The notes below the pieces were generated by a model. The model was not told the origin of the DNA. It ran no database searches and saw only the letters and a program-made list of their open reading frames with translations. Below are positions 9,001-16,867 of a stretch of 37,995 nt of DNA, in pieces. Source of the stretch: Pirellula staleyi DSM 6068. Its GTDB lineage: Bacteria; Planctomycetota; Planctomycetia; Pirellulales; Pirellulaceae. Both the position numbers and the translations under genes were made by a program. The stretch's first letter is position 1. Each line of letters begins with the position of its first letter. The DNA lies in contig CAMDKL010000042.1 of the NCBI GenBank assembly GCA_945900945.1, positions 1 to 37,995 of the forward strand, given 5' to 3'.

Positions 9001-9497
9001 GCGAGTGGGAAAAGAAAATGGCCGATTTGCATCGCGACGATCCGGATGGATACAACCACGAGGTCAGGATCCATGCAGGCAAAGGTCACTGGATGGATCG
9101 CGAGGATGCGGTTGCGATCCCATGGATGGCCAAATGGAATCGCAATCCTATTCCAACTCGCATTGTGTGGAAGCAGGACGATGTAATAGGAAATCGATTC
9201 TACTGGCTAGCGATCGAACCAATGGACATCCAGGGACGGGCAGAGATTGTCGCAACACGATCCAATAACACGATCGACATACAGACCAAAGACGCCGACC
9301 GAGTTTCCGTTCGTTTGAGCGACGCTATGGTTGATCTCGACAAACCCATTTCAATCACCTGTGGCAGTTCCTCTCTCTTTCAAGGAATTGCACCTCGAAC
9401 TATTGAACACTTAGCAGTCACACTCTCAGAACGGGGTGATCCGAAAGCGATTTTTTGTGCTGAAGTCAAGGTGTCGATTCCGAAAGACAAACCCTAG
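6099..9497 (+). CDS. secreted CBM9 / transglutaminase-like / esterase-like fusion protein
   Basis: A 1132-residue protein with an N-terminal signal peptide (AAYLSFLLLFYVEAHDA). Residues about 45-275 resemble a CBM9-type carbohydrate-binding domain (PLQIDGNLDEESWKAAPW, FQDNDFEVFIDPDSDNHEYYE, WSVEIAIPW). About 510-600 is a transglutaminase-like core with Cys in TASCTGLSVLLIDACRALG (about 524), His in NHSWVEVWDDGW (about 557) and a following Asp region (KAWFLDRAS). About 825-1015 is an alpha/beta hydrolase of the PHB-depolymerase/esterase kind: HGGGGAP as oxyanion region, the nucleophile elbow GYSAGGDG (about 907), and a late His in GKGHWMDR. The product is probably periplasmic or outer-surface and acts on a glycan- or ester-linked polymer; the substrate is unknown. 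It appears monocistronic, following the BREX remnant by 76 bases. Confidence 0.8.
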   Translation: MRTFHSSALPSAAYLSFLLLFYVEAHDAIGGEGDWAHMKKIMPNGYVCGTASAPLQIDGNLDEESWKAAPWTEDFVDIEGVKKPLPRFRTRAKMLWDNDNFYIAAELFEPHLQGNITEHDAVIFQDNDFEVFIDPDSDNHEYYELELNTLNTTWDLFMPRPYKDGGGAENQWEFSGLKTGVHLNGSLNDPSDQDSSWSVEIAIPWSAFSTQSHRVAPPQNGKKWRIDFSRVQWQFESVDGKYKKVPNTKEDNWVWSPQGIIDMHRPERWGFVQFSNELPGTVKFNPDSSLASRDLLMEVYHRQRAFHAAHGKWAKSFSELDFVAGSGIGSEKFTMCATADGYQASVIVSTGAESQELWNVRQDSKIWKSMENGLVQQALHRAGENQTQLRRALDSSPIEQREGMEFLIANMPERDLRTLTSEFLLEEVRLAYLAWDKSPWRNDIPKEVFFNNVLPYANINERRDSWRKDFSERFAPLIAGAKTPALAAARLNQKLFPLLNVKYSTKRPKADQSPYESIHSGTASCTGLSVLLIDACRALGIPARFVGTPLWSDKSGNHSWVEVWDDGWHFTGAAEPNGDDLDKAWFLDRASTAKRDDAMNAIYAVSFQRTPVHFPLVWDRSIDYISAVNVTDRYVDRGAKPPEGSTRILLRVLDRATGLRLAAAVKVFDADSKLVLEGTTKDERFDANDYLNVVLPIGKKYSLEVRDGENTNKSTFVSEQRDRPITVSLDTEVSVSANEQNRSATAVASLAKFLTLPTDERPLIAEQPFAIVPLAKKDVVEATQLLWRDHVERIRSSRSEEMSARVLTLGELKMRFSYEVFGEKPSTGRSLFISMHGGGGAPTKVNDQQWENQKKLYRLEEGVYVVPRAPTDTWDLWHQSHIDRFFDRLIENMLVLEDVNPNRIYIMGYSAGGDGVYQLAPRMADRWAAASMMAGHPNETSPLGLRNLPFTLHMGEKDAAYNRNKTASEWEKKMADLHRDDPDGYNHEVRIHAGKGHWMDREDAVAIPWMAKWNRNPIPTRIVWKQDDVIGNRFYWLAIEPMDIQGRAEIVATRSNNTIDIQTKDADRVSVRLSDAMVDLDKPISITCGSSSLFQGIAPRTIEHLAVTLSERGDPKAIFCAEVKVSIPKDKP

Positions 9498-9541
9498 ATT
9501 CCACTAGTGCTTCAGCAAGACCTAAATTTGGGGATGGCCAC

Positions 9542-9596
9542 AGTGTAGAACGGCACTCCGTGCCGTTTTTCTCGGCACGGAGTGCCGAGCTACACT
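9542..9596. repeat. long palindromic intergenic element
   Basis: A perfect 15-bp stem, CGGCACTCCGTGCCG (9551-9565) and CGGCACGGAGTGCCG (9573-9587), with a 7-nt T-rich loop. It is extended by an outer stem AGTGTAG (9542-9548) / CTACACT (9590-9596) across a 2-nt internal bulge. Each arm of the stem is itself nearly palindromic. It lies between the convergent ends of the secreted protein gene and the GT2 gene and could terminate transcription from both sides, but the length and symmetry resemble a dispersed palindromic repeat. Confidence 0.85.
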
Positions 9597-9707
9597 TTGT
9601 TGCAACCCCACTTGTTTGTGTTGAAGTTGGGCTAGAGCGGATTGTTTGAGAGGTCGGTCCCTAGTGTTGAAAAACAGGGTGGCTTGCGCGATTCGGCTAA
9701 CAGAAGT

Positions 9708-9722
9708 GGCTCCGCCGGAGCC
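9708..9722. other. short GC-rich palindrome
   Basis: GGCTCCGCCGGAGCC is a self-complementary 15-mer 43 bases beyond the stop of the minus-strand GT2 gene. It has no T-run on either side, so its role as a terminator is uncertain. Confidence 0.5.
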
Positions 9723-9764
9723 AAAGTCCTGCGGCATGGCCGAATGGCCCCTCGCGGCAATCCC

Positions 9765-10763
9765 TTAATGCGTTGCACAACCAATTGTCGACGCGATACC
9801 ATTCCACTTATCTAAGCTGGGAACTCGGATGGCGCTTGGGATTCGCCGATTTGATCGCGCAGCGGCGGGCAACCTGAGACCAACTTCAGCAAACATACGC
9901 ATCGTGTACCAAGTAAGCCCATTCGTTTTCCAAAGTTCCCGCAAATGCTTCAATGCAGTTCGTGGATACCCTCCGCGTATAGCCTTGCGAGCCCACTTGC
10001 CTGGGCCAGCGCATGATCGCGAAGGGGGGGTCGAAAGCGTTCTTTCTGTGCCAGGAATGTCACGTTGTGAGTAGGCTTCACGCAACAGCTGGGTCATAAG
10101 GTCGCGTTGTCGATTGGACTTTTGCCAGGTACCGCTAGAAGCATGCTGGCGGTAGCAAAGAACCAATTCGGTTGTGTTTCCTAGGCGACCGACTCGACTT
10201 AGCCGGAGCCACAAATCATGGTCTTCGATCCACTGGTACTCGCGACGATAGCCGCCAACTTTTCGGAATGCATTTGCACGCATGATGCTAGCTGGTTGAA
10301 AAAGACCCGTTTCACGATTAAGCAATCTTTGTACGATTGTCTCGTGATCGGTTGCGAGCGTTTGAAGTCCGAGTGGTTCCGAATCGACATCCATTTCTAG
10401 AATGGAACCACTGATTGCCACGTGCTCCGAGTGGCTGTTCATAAAATCCACTTGGTGGGACAACCTGTTGGGCATGGCTATATCATCTGCGTCCATGCGA
10501 CAAATGAGATCCGCTCGAGCCGCTTGATGGCCACGATTCGCGGCTGAAACCACACCACCATTCTCTTGATGGATTACACGAACCCTCGCGTCACGGTTAG
10601 CAAACCAGTCGAGAACTAACGAACTTTGGTCGGTGCTACCGTCATTGACGCAGATCAATTCCCAGTCTTGAAATGTTTGGTCAACGATGCTGCCAATCGC
10701 AGTCACAAGATGCCTCCCGGCATTGAAAACAGGTAATACAATGGATACGGCAGGTTGATTCAT
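9765..10763 (-). CDS. family 2 glycosyltransferase
   Basis: A GT-A fold family 2 glycosyltransferase of about 332 residues. The N-terminus VSIVLPVFNAGRHLVTAIGSI is the nucleotide-sugar binding strand-helix, followed by DWELICVNDGSTDQSS, and the DxD motif appears as RMDADD near residue 92, then PNRLSHQVDFM. The region IEDHDLWLRLSRVG corresponds to the ED-dxWLR acceptor/catalytic base motif. It probably adds a sugar to a surface polysaccharide or lipid at the cytoplasmic membrane. A GTG at 10772 is also in frame, but AAGGA just upstream is better spaced for ATG 10763. It follows the GT10 gene by 14 bases on the same strand, so the two are an operon. The last 60 residues carry no recognised domain. 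Confidence 0.9.
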   Translation of the reverse strand: MNQPAVSIVLPVFNAGRHLVTAIGSIVDQTFQDWELICVNDGSTDQSSLVLDWFANRDARVRVIHQENGGVVSAANRGHQAARADLICRMDADDIAMPNRLSHQVDFMNSHSEHVAISGSILEMDVDSEPLGLQTLATDHETIVQRLLNRETGLFQPASIMRANAFRKVGGYRREYQWIEDHDLWLRLSRVGRLGNTTELVLCYRQHASSGTWQKSNRQRDLMTQLLREAYSQRDIPGTERTLSTPPSRSCAGPGKWARKAIRGGYPRTALKHLRELWKTNGLTWYTMRMFAEVGLRLPAAARSNRRIPSAIRVPSLDKWNGIASTIGCATH

Positions 10764-10777
10764 GATTCTCACGGTCC

Positions 10778-11767
10778 TTAGGCAGCTAACGACATAGCTC
10801 GCATGAGCCTACGAACACTCAGTCGCACAGATTCCCTTTTTGGAAGCAAGGTTGTCGACTTCGCATTTCTTGGAGGTAGCTCGAGAACTCTGGAATTCAT
10901 CGAGTCAAAAGCTTTGCAGAGCACGGCGAACAAATTGAGTTCATCCAGAACGAGAGTGCGAGCTTTGCCAATCGATTCTAGGCTCCTCTCATAGGAATTC
11001 GACTGCAGATTTGATTGGATTGTCGCTATCGAACGATCGGGATCGTACATGTCGATTCGAGCAAAGCTGCCCTTGGGAAATACGTCGTCGGCATACGTGC
11101 TACCAGAGTAAAACGGAAAGCTCCATCCCAGGAAACCATCGAGCAGTTTCTCGGACATATAGTACTCGGAATGATCATTTTCCAACGCGATATGGTACTT
11201 GTAGTTCCATATCGCATCTGCTTTGTCAGGCATATCGCGTATTCCGCGACCGAACACGTCGATCTGGTCGCCGAAAGCTGACTTGAGTTTCTCGACAAAT
11301 CGCAGTCGCTGTCGATGATCGTCTGTGACAACCTTGTTACTCGAAATAACACTTAAGAGTTTTGTCTTGGCGGGCGGAGCAAACGAAGCAAGAGCATCGT
11401 AGTCCAAAATTTGAGGATGCGATTGGCAAGGGTGCATCCCATAGTGCCAGGGTTGGGCTTCGTGTCCTCGTTCGACGTTGGGATGGTCAACAGCCGCGTG
11501 GCTTGTACGAACAGATCCAAACTGACTTGTAAAAACAGAGCGGTAACGCCGAATGCTGGGTGGTTCTGCTGTTACCAGCATGGTGCGGCGACGATCGATT
11601 CGAATCGTTTCAGGTATTAGCAAATTGTCGTATACCACCCACGCATCGACGGCTTCCCCGGTCGAAGTCAGCGAAAATTCGTGGTTGCACCAGTTCGCAA
11701 CCCGTCTTGGGATTTGGCGGAGGATTGGCTCAGTCGGGACGGAATTGGTAATTAGAATTTTTGCCAT
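10778..11767 (-). CDS. family 10 glycosyltransferase (fucosyltransferase-like)
   Basis: A 329-residue GT-B type enzyme. The diagnostic stretch is YKYHIALENDHSEYYMSEKL followed by LDGFLGWSFPFYSGS (around residues 190-225). This is the GDP-sugar binding motif of alpha-1,3/1,4-fucosyltransferases (F-x-L-x-F-E-N-S ... T-E-K-L ... G-x-V-P-V-x-x-G). The N-terminal half (ITNSVPTEPI, LVTAEPPSIRRY) is the acceptor-side domain also seen in bacterial GT10 proteins. Transfer of fucose or a related sugar to a surface glycan is likely; the exact donor is not shown by sequence. No strong ribosome binding site precedes ATG 11767. It is the first gene of the GT10-GT2 pair and diverges from the envelope pair starting at 11975. 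Confidence 0.85.
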   Translation of the reverse strand: MAKILITNSVPTEPILRQIPRRVANWCNHEFSLTSTGEAVDAWVVYDNLLIPETIRIDRRRTMLVTAEPPSIRRYRSVFTSQFGSVRTSHAAVDHPNVERGHEAQPWHYGMHPCQSHPQILDYDALASFAPPAKTKLLSVISSNKVVTDDHRQRLRFVEKLKSAFGDQIDVFGRGIRDMPDKADAIWNYKYHIALENDHSEYYMSEKLLDGFLGWSFPFYSGSTYADDVFPKGSFARIDMYDPDRSIATIQSNLQSNSYERSLESIGKARTLVLDELNLFAVLCKAFDSMNSRVLELPPRNAKSTTLLPKRESVRLSVRRLMRAMSLAA

Positions 11768-11974
11768 TTCGGCAGTTTATACGCATTAAACAAGTCGAAT
11801 CAAGGTCGCTTGCTCCTGCAATTGCTATCTATCCAAAGTGATTATCATCGTTACAAGCGTTAGAATCGCTCAACTCCGCAACGCCTTGTGACCGATAAAA
11901 AAGAACAATGGCGAGTCCGGAAGCGGCGACGTCGTTTCGGTACATCAAACAGGAATGAGCGCAGGGCAAAGCAT

Positions 11975-13585
11975 ATGCAAAGCAATCGAATTATCATTAT
12001 TCAACGGCGAGCAAAACGAAGACTTCTAGTTTTGGCTATCGCTGCAACCGCTTTTGTTGGGTACACCGCCCTCTCGCTCTTTGCAGAAGATGGGCGGCCA
12101 CTCCAACCAACTATTGAGAAAATGGACCATGTTCCCGGCGTGAAAGCCGTTGGAATTCGGATGATTAACGCGAATGAGAAGTTGCCAGCCGCTCGGATCG
12201 AGACAGCGCCAGCCATGGCGAACAAAAGCGCTTCGATTACGATGCCCCCTTCGGCGATGCCTAATCTGGAAACTTCAACGCCGTCTACGAAGGGAGAATT
12301 TACGCTGCCGCCCCCTTTTTTATCTTTACCGACTTCGGCTTTGACGACGACTGGTATCGTACCTAACGAAAAAAAATCGCCATCGGGGTTTTTAAATTTG
12401 TCGGCACCGCCACGCACATCGGACGTATCCGAAAAGAGTCGCAAAGGGCCGCTAGTAGTGCGGATAGCAGAAACCGATAAAGGAAAAGACCCTTTAACGA
12501 ATCGGAATTTAAGCGATGTGGATTCGCCGGAGTCAAGCCAAATCGTTTCTGGCCCAGACTTGATCGATATTCGCGTTGATCAACCGCGTTCCATGAGCCA
12601 ACCGGCAAAGATACCACCAAGAGTGATTGAAAAAATCGATAGCAAATCGGATACATCTAGTGCACCATCCACGATGGCGACTATACAGAGCAAGGTCCGA
12701 ATCGCGATTTCAGATAGCAGTGCTACAGGAGAATTCTCTCCTCAAACACTAGAAACTCCCATCGTAACGCAATTGAAGAGTCGTTTTCCACAGCTGGTAA
12801 AATCCAAGCCGACACAAATCACGCACACCGTTGTCTTAGCACAATCGACCAATTTGGATTTGCAATCAACAACGGATCAGTCGGATGAATTTGTACCGCC
12901 AGTTCAGATCGATTCATCCCTTGTACCGCATGCCATTTCCAGTAGATCGGAAGGCTACCATTCAACGACAGACAAGCCATTAGAATCTGCTATTGCACAA
13001 GCAGTTCCAGGCATCTTCGCATTGCACACGCTAGGCGCGAGTACAGAACCGCAATTACTTGCTAAACCCATCAGTCTATCTTTGCCAATGGATTCCATCG
13101 ATAAGTTGCGAAGGAGTTTTGACGCTAGCACGCCAATTCAATCGCCATTAGCGACGGTCGAGCTTGTGTGCCTGGCCGCAACAACGATAAATTTAGCGGG
13201 CAATCTCACGGCTATTGCAGTGCAGGACGAAAACGTTTGCAAAGCCTTGCACAATGAACGGACTATATCCTTGGTTGGGAACCAGTCCGGGACGACGCTG
13301 GTTCAATTTTGGACAGCCGAATCTGGAGGAATGCCACAGGTCGTTCGGGTCAATGTCTCTCAGCAGTGGGGTAGAGCGCAAGCCCGTCGTAGCGACGTCA
13401 ATGATATACGGCAAGTGATCGCCCAGGGATTTCCTCGATCCGAAGTCAAGATTTTCGGCAATGAGGACGGTACTTTCGAGGTGCGAGGAACGACCGACAG
13501 CGAAGAGTCCGCTAGACGTATTCTAGAGCTTGTCCGAAAAATTTATCTAGTTCCGGTGAAAGACAGACTGTCGGTATCAAACTAA
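11975..13585 (+). CDS. exported protein with secretin-N-like and BON-like C-terminal domains
   Basis: A 536-residue protein with an N-terminal basic-hydrophobic signal or anchor (RRAKRRLLVLAIAATAFVGYTALSLFA). About 350 residues of Ser/Thr/Pro-rich, poorly structured linker follow. Near residues 390-450 the sequence TINLAGNLTAIAVQDENVCKAL, then ISLVGNQSGTTLVQFWT, matches the pilus-assembly secretin N-terminal domain (CpaC/RcpA 'gkSxvl ... vtGkxxGtTnl'). The end (DIRQVIAQGFPRSEVKIFGN, FEVRGTTDSEESARRILELV) resembles a BON/secretin N1 fold. No secretin pore domain is present. ATG 11975 is chosen over a GTG at 11888 because AGGG at 11963-11966 is well placed and the signal then lies near the N-terminus. 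The next gene follows directly. Confidence 0.65.
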   Translation: MQSNRIIIIQRRAKRRLLVLAIAATAFVGYTALSLFAEDGRPLQPTIEKMDHVPGVKAVGIRMINANEKLPAARIETAPAMANKSASITMPPSAMPNLETSTPSTKGEFTLPPPFLSLPTSALTTTGIVPNEKKSPSGFLNLSAPPRTSDVSEKSRKGPLVVRIAETDKGKDPLTNRNLSDVDSPESSQIVSGPDLIDIRVDQPRSMSQPAKIPPRVIEKIDSKSDTSSAPSTMATIQSKVRIAISDSSATGEFSPQTLETPIVTQLKSRFPQLVKSKPTQITHTVVLAQSTNLDLQSTTDQSDEFVPPVQIDSSLVPHAISSRSEGYHSTTDKPLESAIAQAVPGIFALHTLGASTEPQLLAKPISLSLPMDSIDKLRRSFDASTPIQSPLATVELVCLAATTINLAGNLTAIAVQDENVCKALHNERTISLVGNQSGTTLVQFWTAESGGMPQVVRVNVSQQWGRAQARRSDVNDIRQVIAQGFPRSEVKIFGNEDGTFEVRGTTDSEESARRILELVRKIYLVPVKDRLSVSN

Positions 13586-13615
13586 TTGAACATCCTGTTG
13601 CACCTGAAGTATTCG

Positions 13616-14905
13616 ATGGTCCCACGCTTCAAACCGCATCGGCTTCATGTAGGCATGACGATCTTAACGTTAGCAAAAGTACTCCTGCTGTTGGTTTGCT
13701 CGGGCGGACACGTCTTTGCGCAGGTTCTGCAGGGAAGTGTTCCATCGGGTGTGAGTTCGGAAGTGTTTCTGCATGCGCTTCGTCCGGGTAGCTTACCGAC
13801 AGTGCCGTCGCTACCTCCTTTCCCATCTGAGTCAACGCAGCCCGCAAGGAACGATTCGGATCGAGAGGCAAACCAAGCGGCTAATTCGAATGAGGCGTCA
13901 AGCCAGCAGTCGGAAGTCGTGACGACGGTTGAATTTGCAGATCCCAAGAGTGCACTGCCGATTGGGAGTGGCGTTGCAAATCCGATACAACAATCGATTT
14001 CGACGGCGCCACCGACTCCTCCGATGCAATTGGAGACGAAAACCATCGGCTGGCTAGACCGATTAGGGCTTGATCCAACGCTCCCAAACTTCCTCGTCGG
14101 ATATGAAGCGGTTGGCTTCCGACGCAGCAATGACTCTGTCGGTCCGTATTCGCAAGGCGATGGGCTACAAAGGTTCGATCAAGACATTTCTGGGCGATAT
14201 ACTTTTTCCAGGCTCTTAGGAAACATCGAAAGTATTGAGTTCAAGTTCACTGGCCCGTTCCATTGGGATAAGCAGTCAAACGCGATTGGTTCGGTAGATT
14301 CCAATCTTCCCTCGAGCATTGCGACTTCATTTGATGGAGCGGACGGCCATCAGCAGTCACATCGAGTCCGCTTATCATCCTATGAATTGAATCGCTGTTG
14401 GTCCGGCGATGAGTTATCCAAGATTTTTTGCGGGCTTCGACTGTTTGATTATGACGAGCGTTATCGATTGGAGTCAACGAAGGGAGTATCTAGCAGTAAC
14501 TTTCTATTGGAAACCGATAACTTCCTCGCAGGCGGACAAATGGGTATGAACCTCTTCCGACCCATCAGCCAACGCCTAACAGTTGGGTTTGGTACTGCGA
14601 TCGGGCTCTACGGAAATTTCGCATCCGGATCCTTAAACGCCACAGATGGTGCGACAACTTTTGTAGATACAAGCGATAGTGGGTTTCGAGTGAATTCAAT
14701 GTTCGACATATGCGGGCTTATCAACTATCGAGTTTCGCAAAACATTGTTGCAACGGGCGGGTACGAATGGTGGTACTTTCCGGGGTTGGCAACGGTTGCG
14801 GACCAGCGTCTTTCAAACAATGCGCAACTATCGCAGTTTTCAATGCGATCGGGAGATGATCAACTTTTTCGTGGTTGGTCAGCCGGTCTTTCTGCACGAT
14901 TCTGA
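13616..14905 (+). CDS. predicted outer-membrane beta-barrel protein
   Basis: A protein of about 429 residues with a signal peptide (MTILTLAKVLLLLVCSGGHVFA), a Ser/Pro/Gln-rich linker, and a C-terminal half of alternating polar/aromatic strands (ISGRYTFSRLLGNIESIEFKF, GGQMGMNLFRPISQRLTVGFG, VATGGYEWWYFPGLA). It ends in GWSAGLSARF, with the terminal Phe typical of outer-membrane barrels. It resembles planctomycete barrel proteins of unknown function; I cannot name the family. The frame is open back to the stop of the previous gene, but a TTG there is unlikely; ATG 13616 (or ATG 13655) gives a normal signal peptide. Its tight linkage to the secretin-N-like protein suggests that both work in the same envelope structure. 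Confidence 0.65.
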   Translation: MVPRFKPHRLHVGMTILTLAKVLLLLVCSGGHVFAQVLQGSVPSGVSSEVFLHALRPGSLPTVPSLPPFPSESTQPARNDSDREANQAANSNEASSQQSEVVTTVEFADPKSALPIGSGVANPIQQSISTAPPTPPMQLETKTIGWLDRLGLDPTLPNFLVGYEAVGFRRSNDSVGPYSQGDGLQRFDQDISGRYTFSRLLGNIESIEFKFTGPFHWDKQSNAIGSVDSNLPSSIATSFDGADGHQQSHRVRLSSYELNRCWSGDELSKIFCGLRLFDYDERYRLESTKGVSSSNFLLETDNFLAGGQMGMNLFRPISQRLTVGFGTAIGLYGNFASGSLNATDGATTFVDTSDSGFRVNSMFDICGLINYRVSQNIVATGGYEWWYFPGLATVADQRLSNNAQLSQFSMRSGDDQLFRGWSAGLSARF

Positions 14906-15017
14906 TTCAGATGCGATGTAACGAATCAATGCCGTCTTGAATCGCTTCCCTTTTGCGGTGACAATCTGAATTTGAAGATCGTCTAAGTCGGGTCGCCCAA
15001 ATACGTCAGGATTCACC

Positions 15018-15365
15018 GTGAAGTTGATTATTGCAATCGTGCAACCAAGCCGATTGGAGGAAGTTCAAGAGGCCTTAACCGAGGTTGAGGTCTTTCGTTT
15101 GACCGTTTTGGACTGCCTCGGTTTTGGAAGGCAAAAGGGGCAAAAAACGGCCTTTCGTGGACATGACGTCACTGTGAATCTTCTTAGAAAGGTTCAGCTT
15201 CAAATTGCAGTCAATGACGAATTTGTTGAACCGACGATCAATGCGATTCTGAAAGGCGCGAAGACTGGTGAAAAAGGGCAAATCGGTGACGGTAAGATCT
15301 TTGTTCTACCCATGGACGACTGCATTCGCATTCGAACGGGCGAACGAGGGCCTGAGGCAATCTAG
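15018..15365 (+). CDS. P-II family nitrogen regulatory-type protein lacking Tyr51
   Basis: A 115-residue P-II protein aligning over its whole length with GlnB/GlnK: GFGRQKGQ (residues 35-42), the T-loop, the B-loop TGEKGQIGDGKIFV and the C-loop RIRTGERG. P-II trimers sense 2-oxoglutarate and ATP/ADP and regulate partners through the T-loop. Here position 51, the uridylylated Tyr of GlnB, is Val (FRGHDVTVNLLRK against YRGAEYMVDFLPK), and the B-loop has a few extra residues. Gln39 and Lys58, which bind effector, are kept. The start is GTG 15018 with AGG at 15008-15010. It begins a five-gene operon with no amtB or glnA nearby, so it may control something other than ammonium uptake, possibly the adjacent ABC transporter. 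Confidence 0.9.
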   Translation: MKLIIAIVQPSRLEEVQEALTEVEVFRLTVLDCLGFGRQKGQKTAFRGHDVTVNLLRKVQLQIAVNDEFVEPTINAILKGAKTGEKGQIGDGKIFVLPMDDCIRIRTGERGPEAI

Positions 15366-15374
15366 CCGTTCGTT

Positions 15375-16133
15375 ATGAGCACCCTAGTCAGTACGTCAGC
15401 TGGACCCCTGATCCAGGTAAAAAGCGCTTCGAAAATCTATCAGCTTGACGAAGTGGAAGTGCGTGCATTGGACGGGATCGATCTCAATATGGAACGAGGT
15501 GAGTACTCCGCCCTCATCGGTCCCAGCGGATCGGGAAAATCAACGCTCATGAATATCATCGGATGTTTGGATCGACCGACGATGGGCAGTTACTTGCTTA
15601 GCGGCCAGGAGGTGGTCAGCATGACGCGGGATCAGCGCGCTAGAATCCGCAATGATCACATTGGCTTCGTTTTTCAAAACTTCAATTTGCTGGCTCGAAC
15701 CTCTGCTATGGAGAACGTAGAACTGCCCTTGATGTATGGAGCCACGATAACTGCCAAACAAAGGCGAGACCGCGCGAAAGAAATGCTCGCTCTCGTCGGC
15801 TTATCCGATCGACTGGATCATCATCCGGGCCAGCTCTCTGGAGGTCAGCAGCAGCGGGTGGCAATTGCTCGCGCTTTGGCAACGGAACCATCGATATTGA
15901 TGGGGGATGAACCGACGGGAAACTTAGACTCTAAAACGAGCCGTGAAGTGATCGAACTGTTTCGCAAGCTTAATGAAGATCGTTGTCTTACTGTCATTTT
16001 GGTAACACACGATGTTTCGGTCGCTCGCAACGCACGCCGAAATATTGTCTTGCGTGACGGCAAAATCATCGCGGATACCCTGGATCACGAATCCGCATCA
16101 CTCGCATTAAAAGATTCCCAAGAGTTGGTATGA
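15375..16133 (+). CDS. ABC transporter ATPase, MacB/LolD type
   Basis: A 252-residue ATP-binding subunit with Walker A GPSGSGKST, a Q-loop in IGFVFQNFNLLARTSAMENVELPL, signature LSGGQQQRVAIARAL, Walker B ILMGDEPTGNLDS and H-loop VTHDVSVAR. The 'FNLL...ENVELPLMY' and 'GDEPTGNLDS' stretches place it in the MacB/LolD/FtsE group, which serves mechanotransmission or lipoprotein/peptide export permeases in the inner membrane. No permease gene is seen in the window, so its partner is elsewhere. It starts 9 bases after the P-II gene and its stop overlaps the ispD start by 4 bases (ATGA), so the genes are translationally coupled. Confidence 0.93.
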   Translation: MSTLVSTSAGPLIQVKSASKIYQLDEVEVRALDGIDLNMERGEYSALIGPSGSGKSTLMNIIGCLDRPTMGSYLLSGQEVVSMTRDQRARIRNDHIGFVFQNFNLLARTSAMENVELPLMYGATITAKQRRDRAKEMLALVGLSDRLDHHPGQLSGGQQQRVAIARALATEPSILMGDEPTGNLDSKTSREVIELFRKLNEDRCLTVILVTHDVSVARNARRNIVLRDGKIIADTLDHESASLALKDSQELV

Positions 16134-16837
16134 AAGATATTGCAATCATCCTTGCTGCGGCTGGCAAAAGCTCTCGATTTAGAGACCCCTACTTTAAGAA
16201 GGTCTTCACACTCGCGTCGGGCAAACCCGTATGGCAGCACAGCGCTCAGCTTTTCTATGAGCATCCGAGGGTTGCCCAAATCATCATGGCAATCTCGACC
16301 GAAGACAAGGAAATGGTCATTGAGAAGTACTCCGGCAATCTTTCGATGTTGGGTGTGGAAATTGTATTGGGAGGCGACGAACGGTTTCACAGTATCCGCA
16401 ATGCACTTGAGAAAGTACGGCCGGAAATTAAACTGATCGGCGTTCATGATGCCGCTCGACCCTGTTTGACTACGCAGTCGTTTGATGCATTGATCGCCGC
16501 AGCCGATCGCACCGGTGCTGCAATCTTGGCATCGCCTATCCGCGCGACCGTAAAGCGTTGCGGCAGCAACGACCAAATCAGCGAGACCGTCGCACGCGAG
16601 GGGTTGTGGCAAGCTCAAACACCGCAATTGTTTGAAGCGAGCATCTTGAAGACGGCCTACGCAAAAATGAAAGGAAAGCCAACAGACGATTCACAAGTAG
16701 TCGAGCAAAGTGGTGTTTCGGTGCTTTGCGTGGAAGGCCCGCAGACCAATATCAAAATTACGACGAAAGAAGACCTCAAGATCGCAGAATCCTTTCTCAA
16801 GGTCCCCCAGCGCACTCGCGACAATCCATTCTTTTGA
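16130..16837 (+). CDS. ispD: 2-C-methyl-D-erythritol 4-phosphate cytidylyltransferase
   Basis: A 235-residue enzyme of the non-mevalonate isoprenoid pathway that joins CTP and methylerythritol phosphate to CDP-methylerythritol. Recognised by the CTP-binding loop ILAAAGKSSRF at the N-terminus, GKPVWQHS, the segment LGGDERFHSIRNAL, the catalytic region GVHDAARPCL, QAQTPQLFEASIL, TDDSQVVEQSG and the C-terminal NIKITTKEDLKIAE. The family Lys after the loop is probably kept as FKK, with a few extra residues (RDPYFKKVF instead of PKQ). It overlaps the upstream ATPase gene by 4 bases and precedes rdgB by 30. Confidence 0.93.
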   Translation: MKDIAIILAAAGKSSRFRDPYFKKVFTLASGKPVWQHSAQLFYEHPRVAQIIMAISTEDKEMVIEKYSGNLSMLGVEIVLGGDERFHSIRNALEKVRPEIKLIGVHDAARPCLTTQSFDALIAAADRTGAAILASPIRATVKRCGSNDQISETVAREGLWQAQTPQLFEASILKTAYAKMKGKPTDDSQVVEQSGVSVLCVEGPQTNIKITTKEDLKIAESFLKVPQRTRDNPFF

Positions 16838-16867
16838 TTGCAATAAAAGCGGCAGTAGGACAACCAT

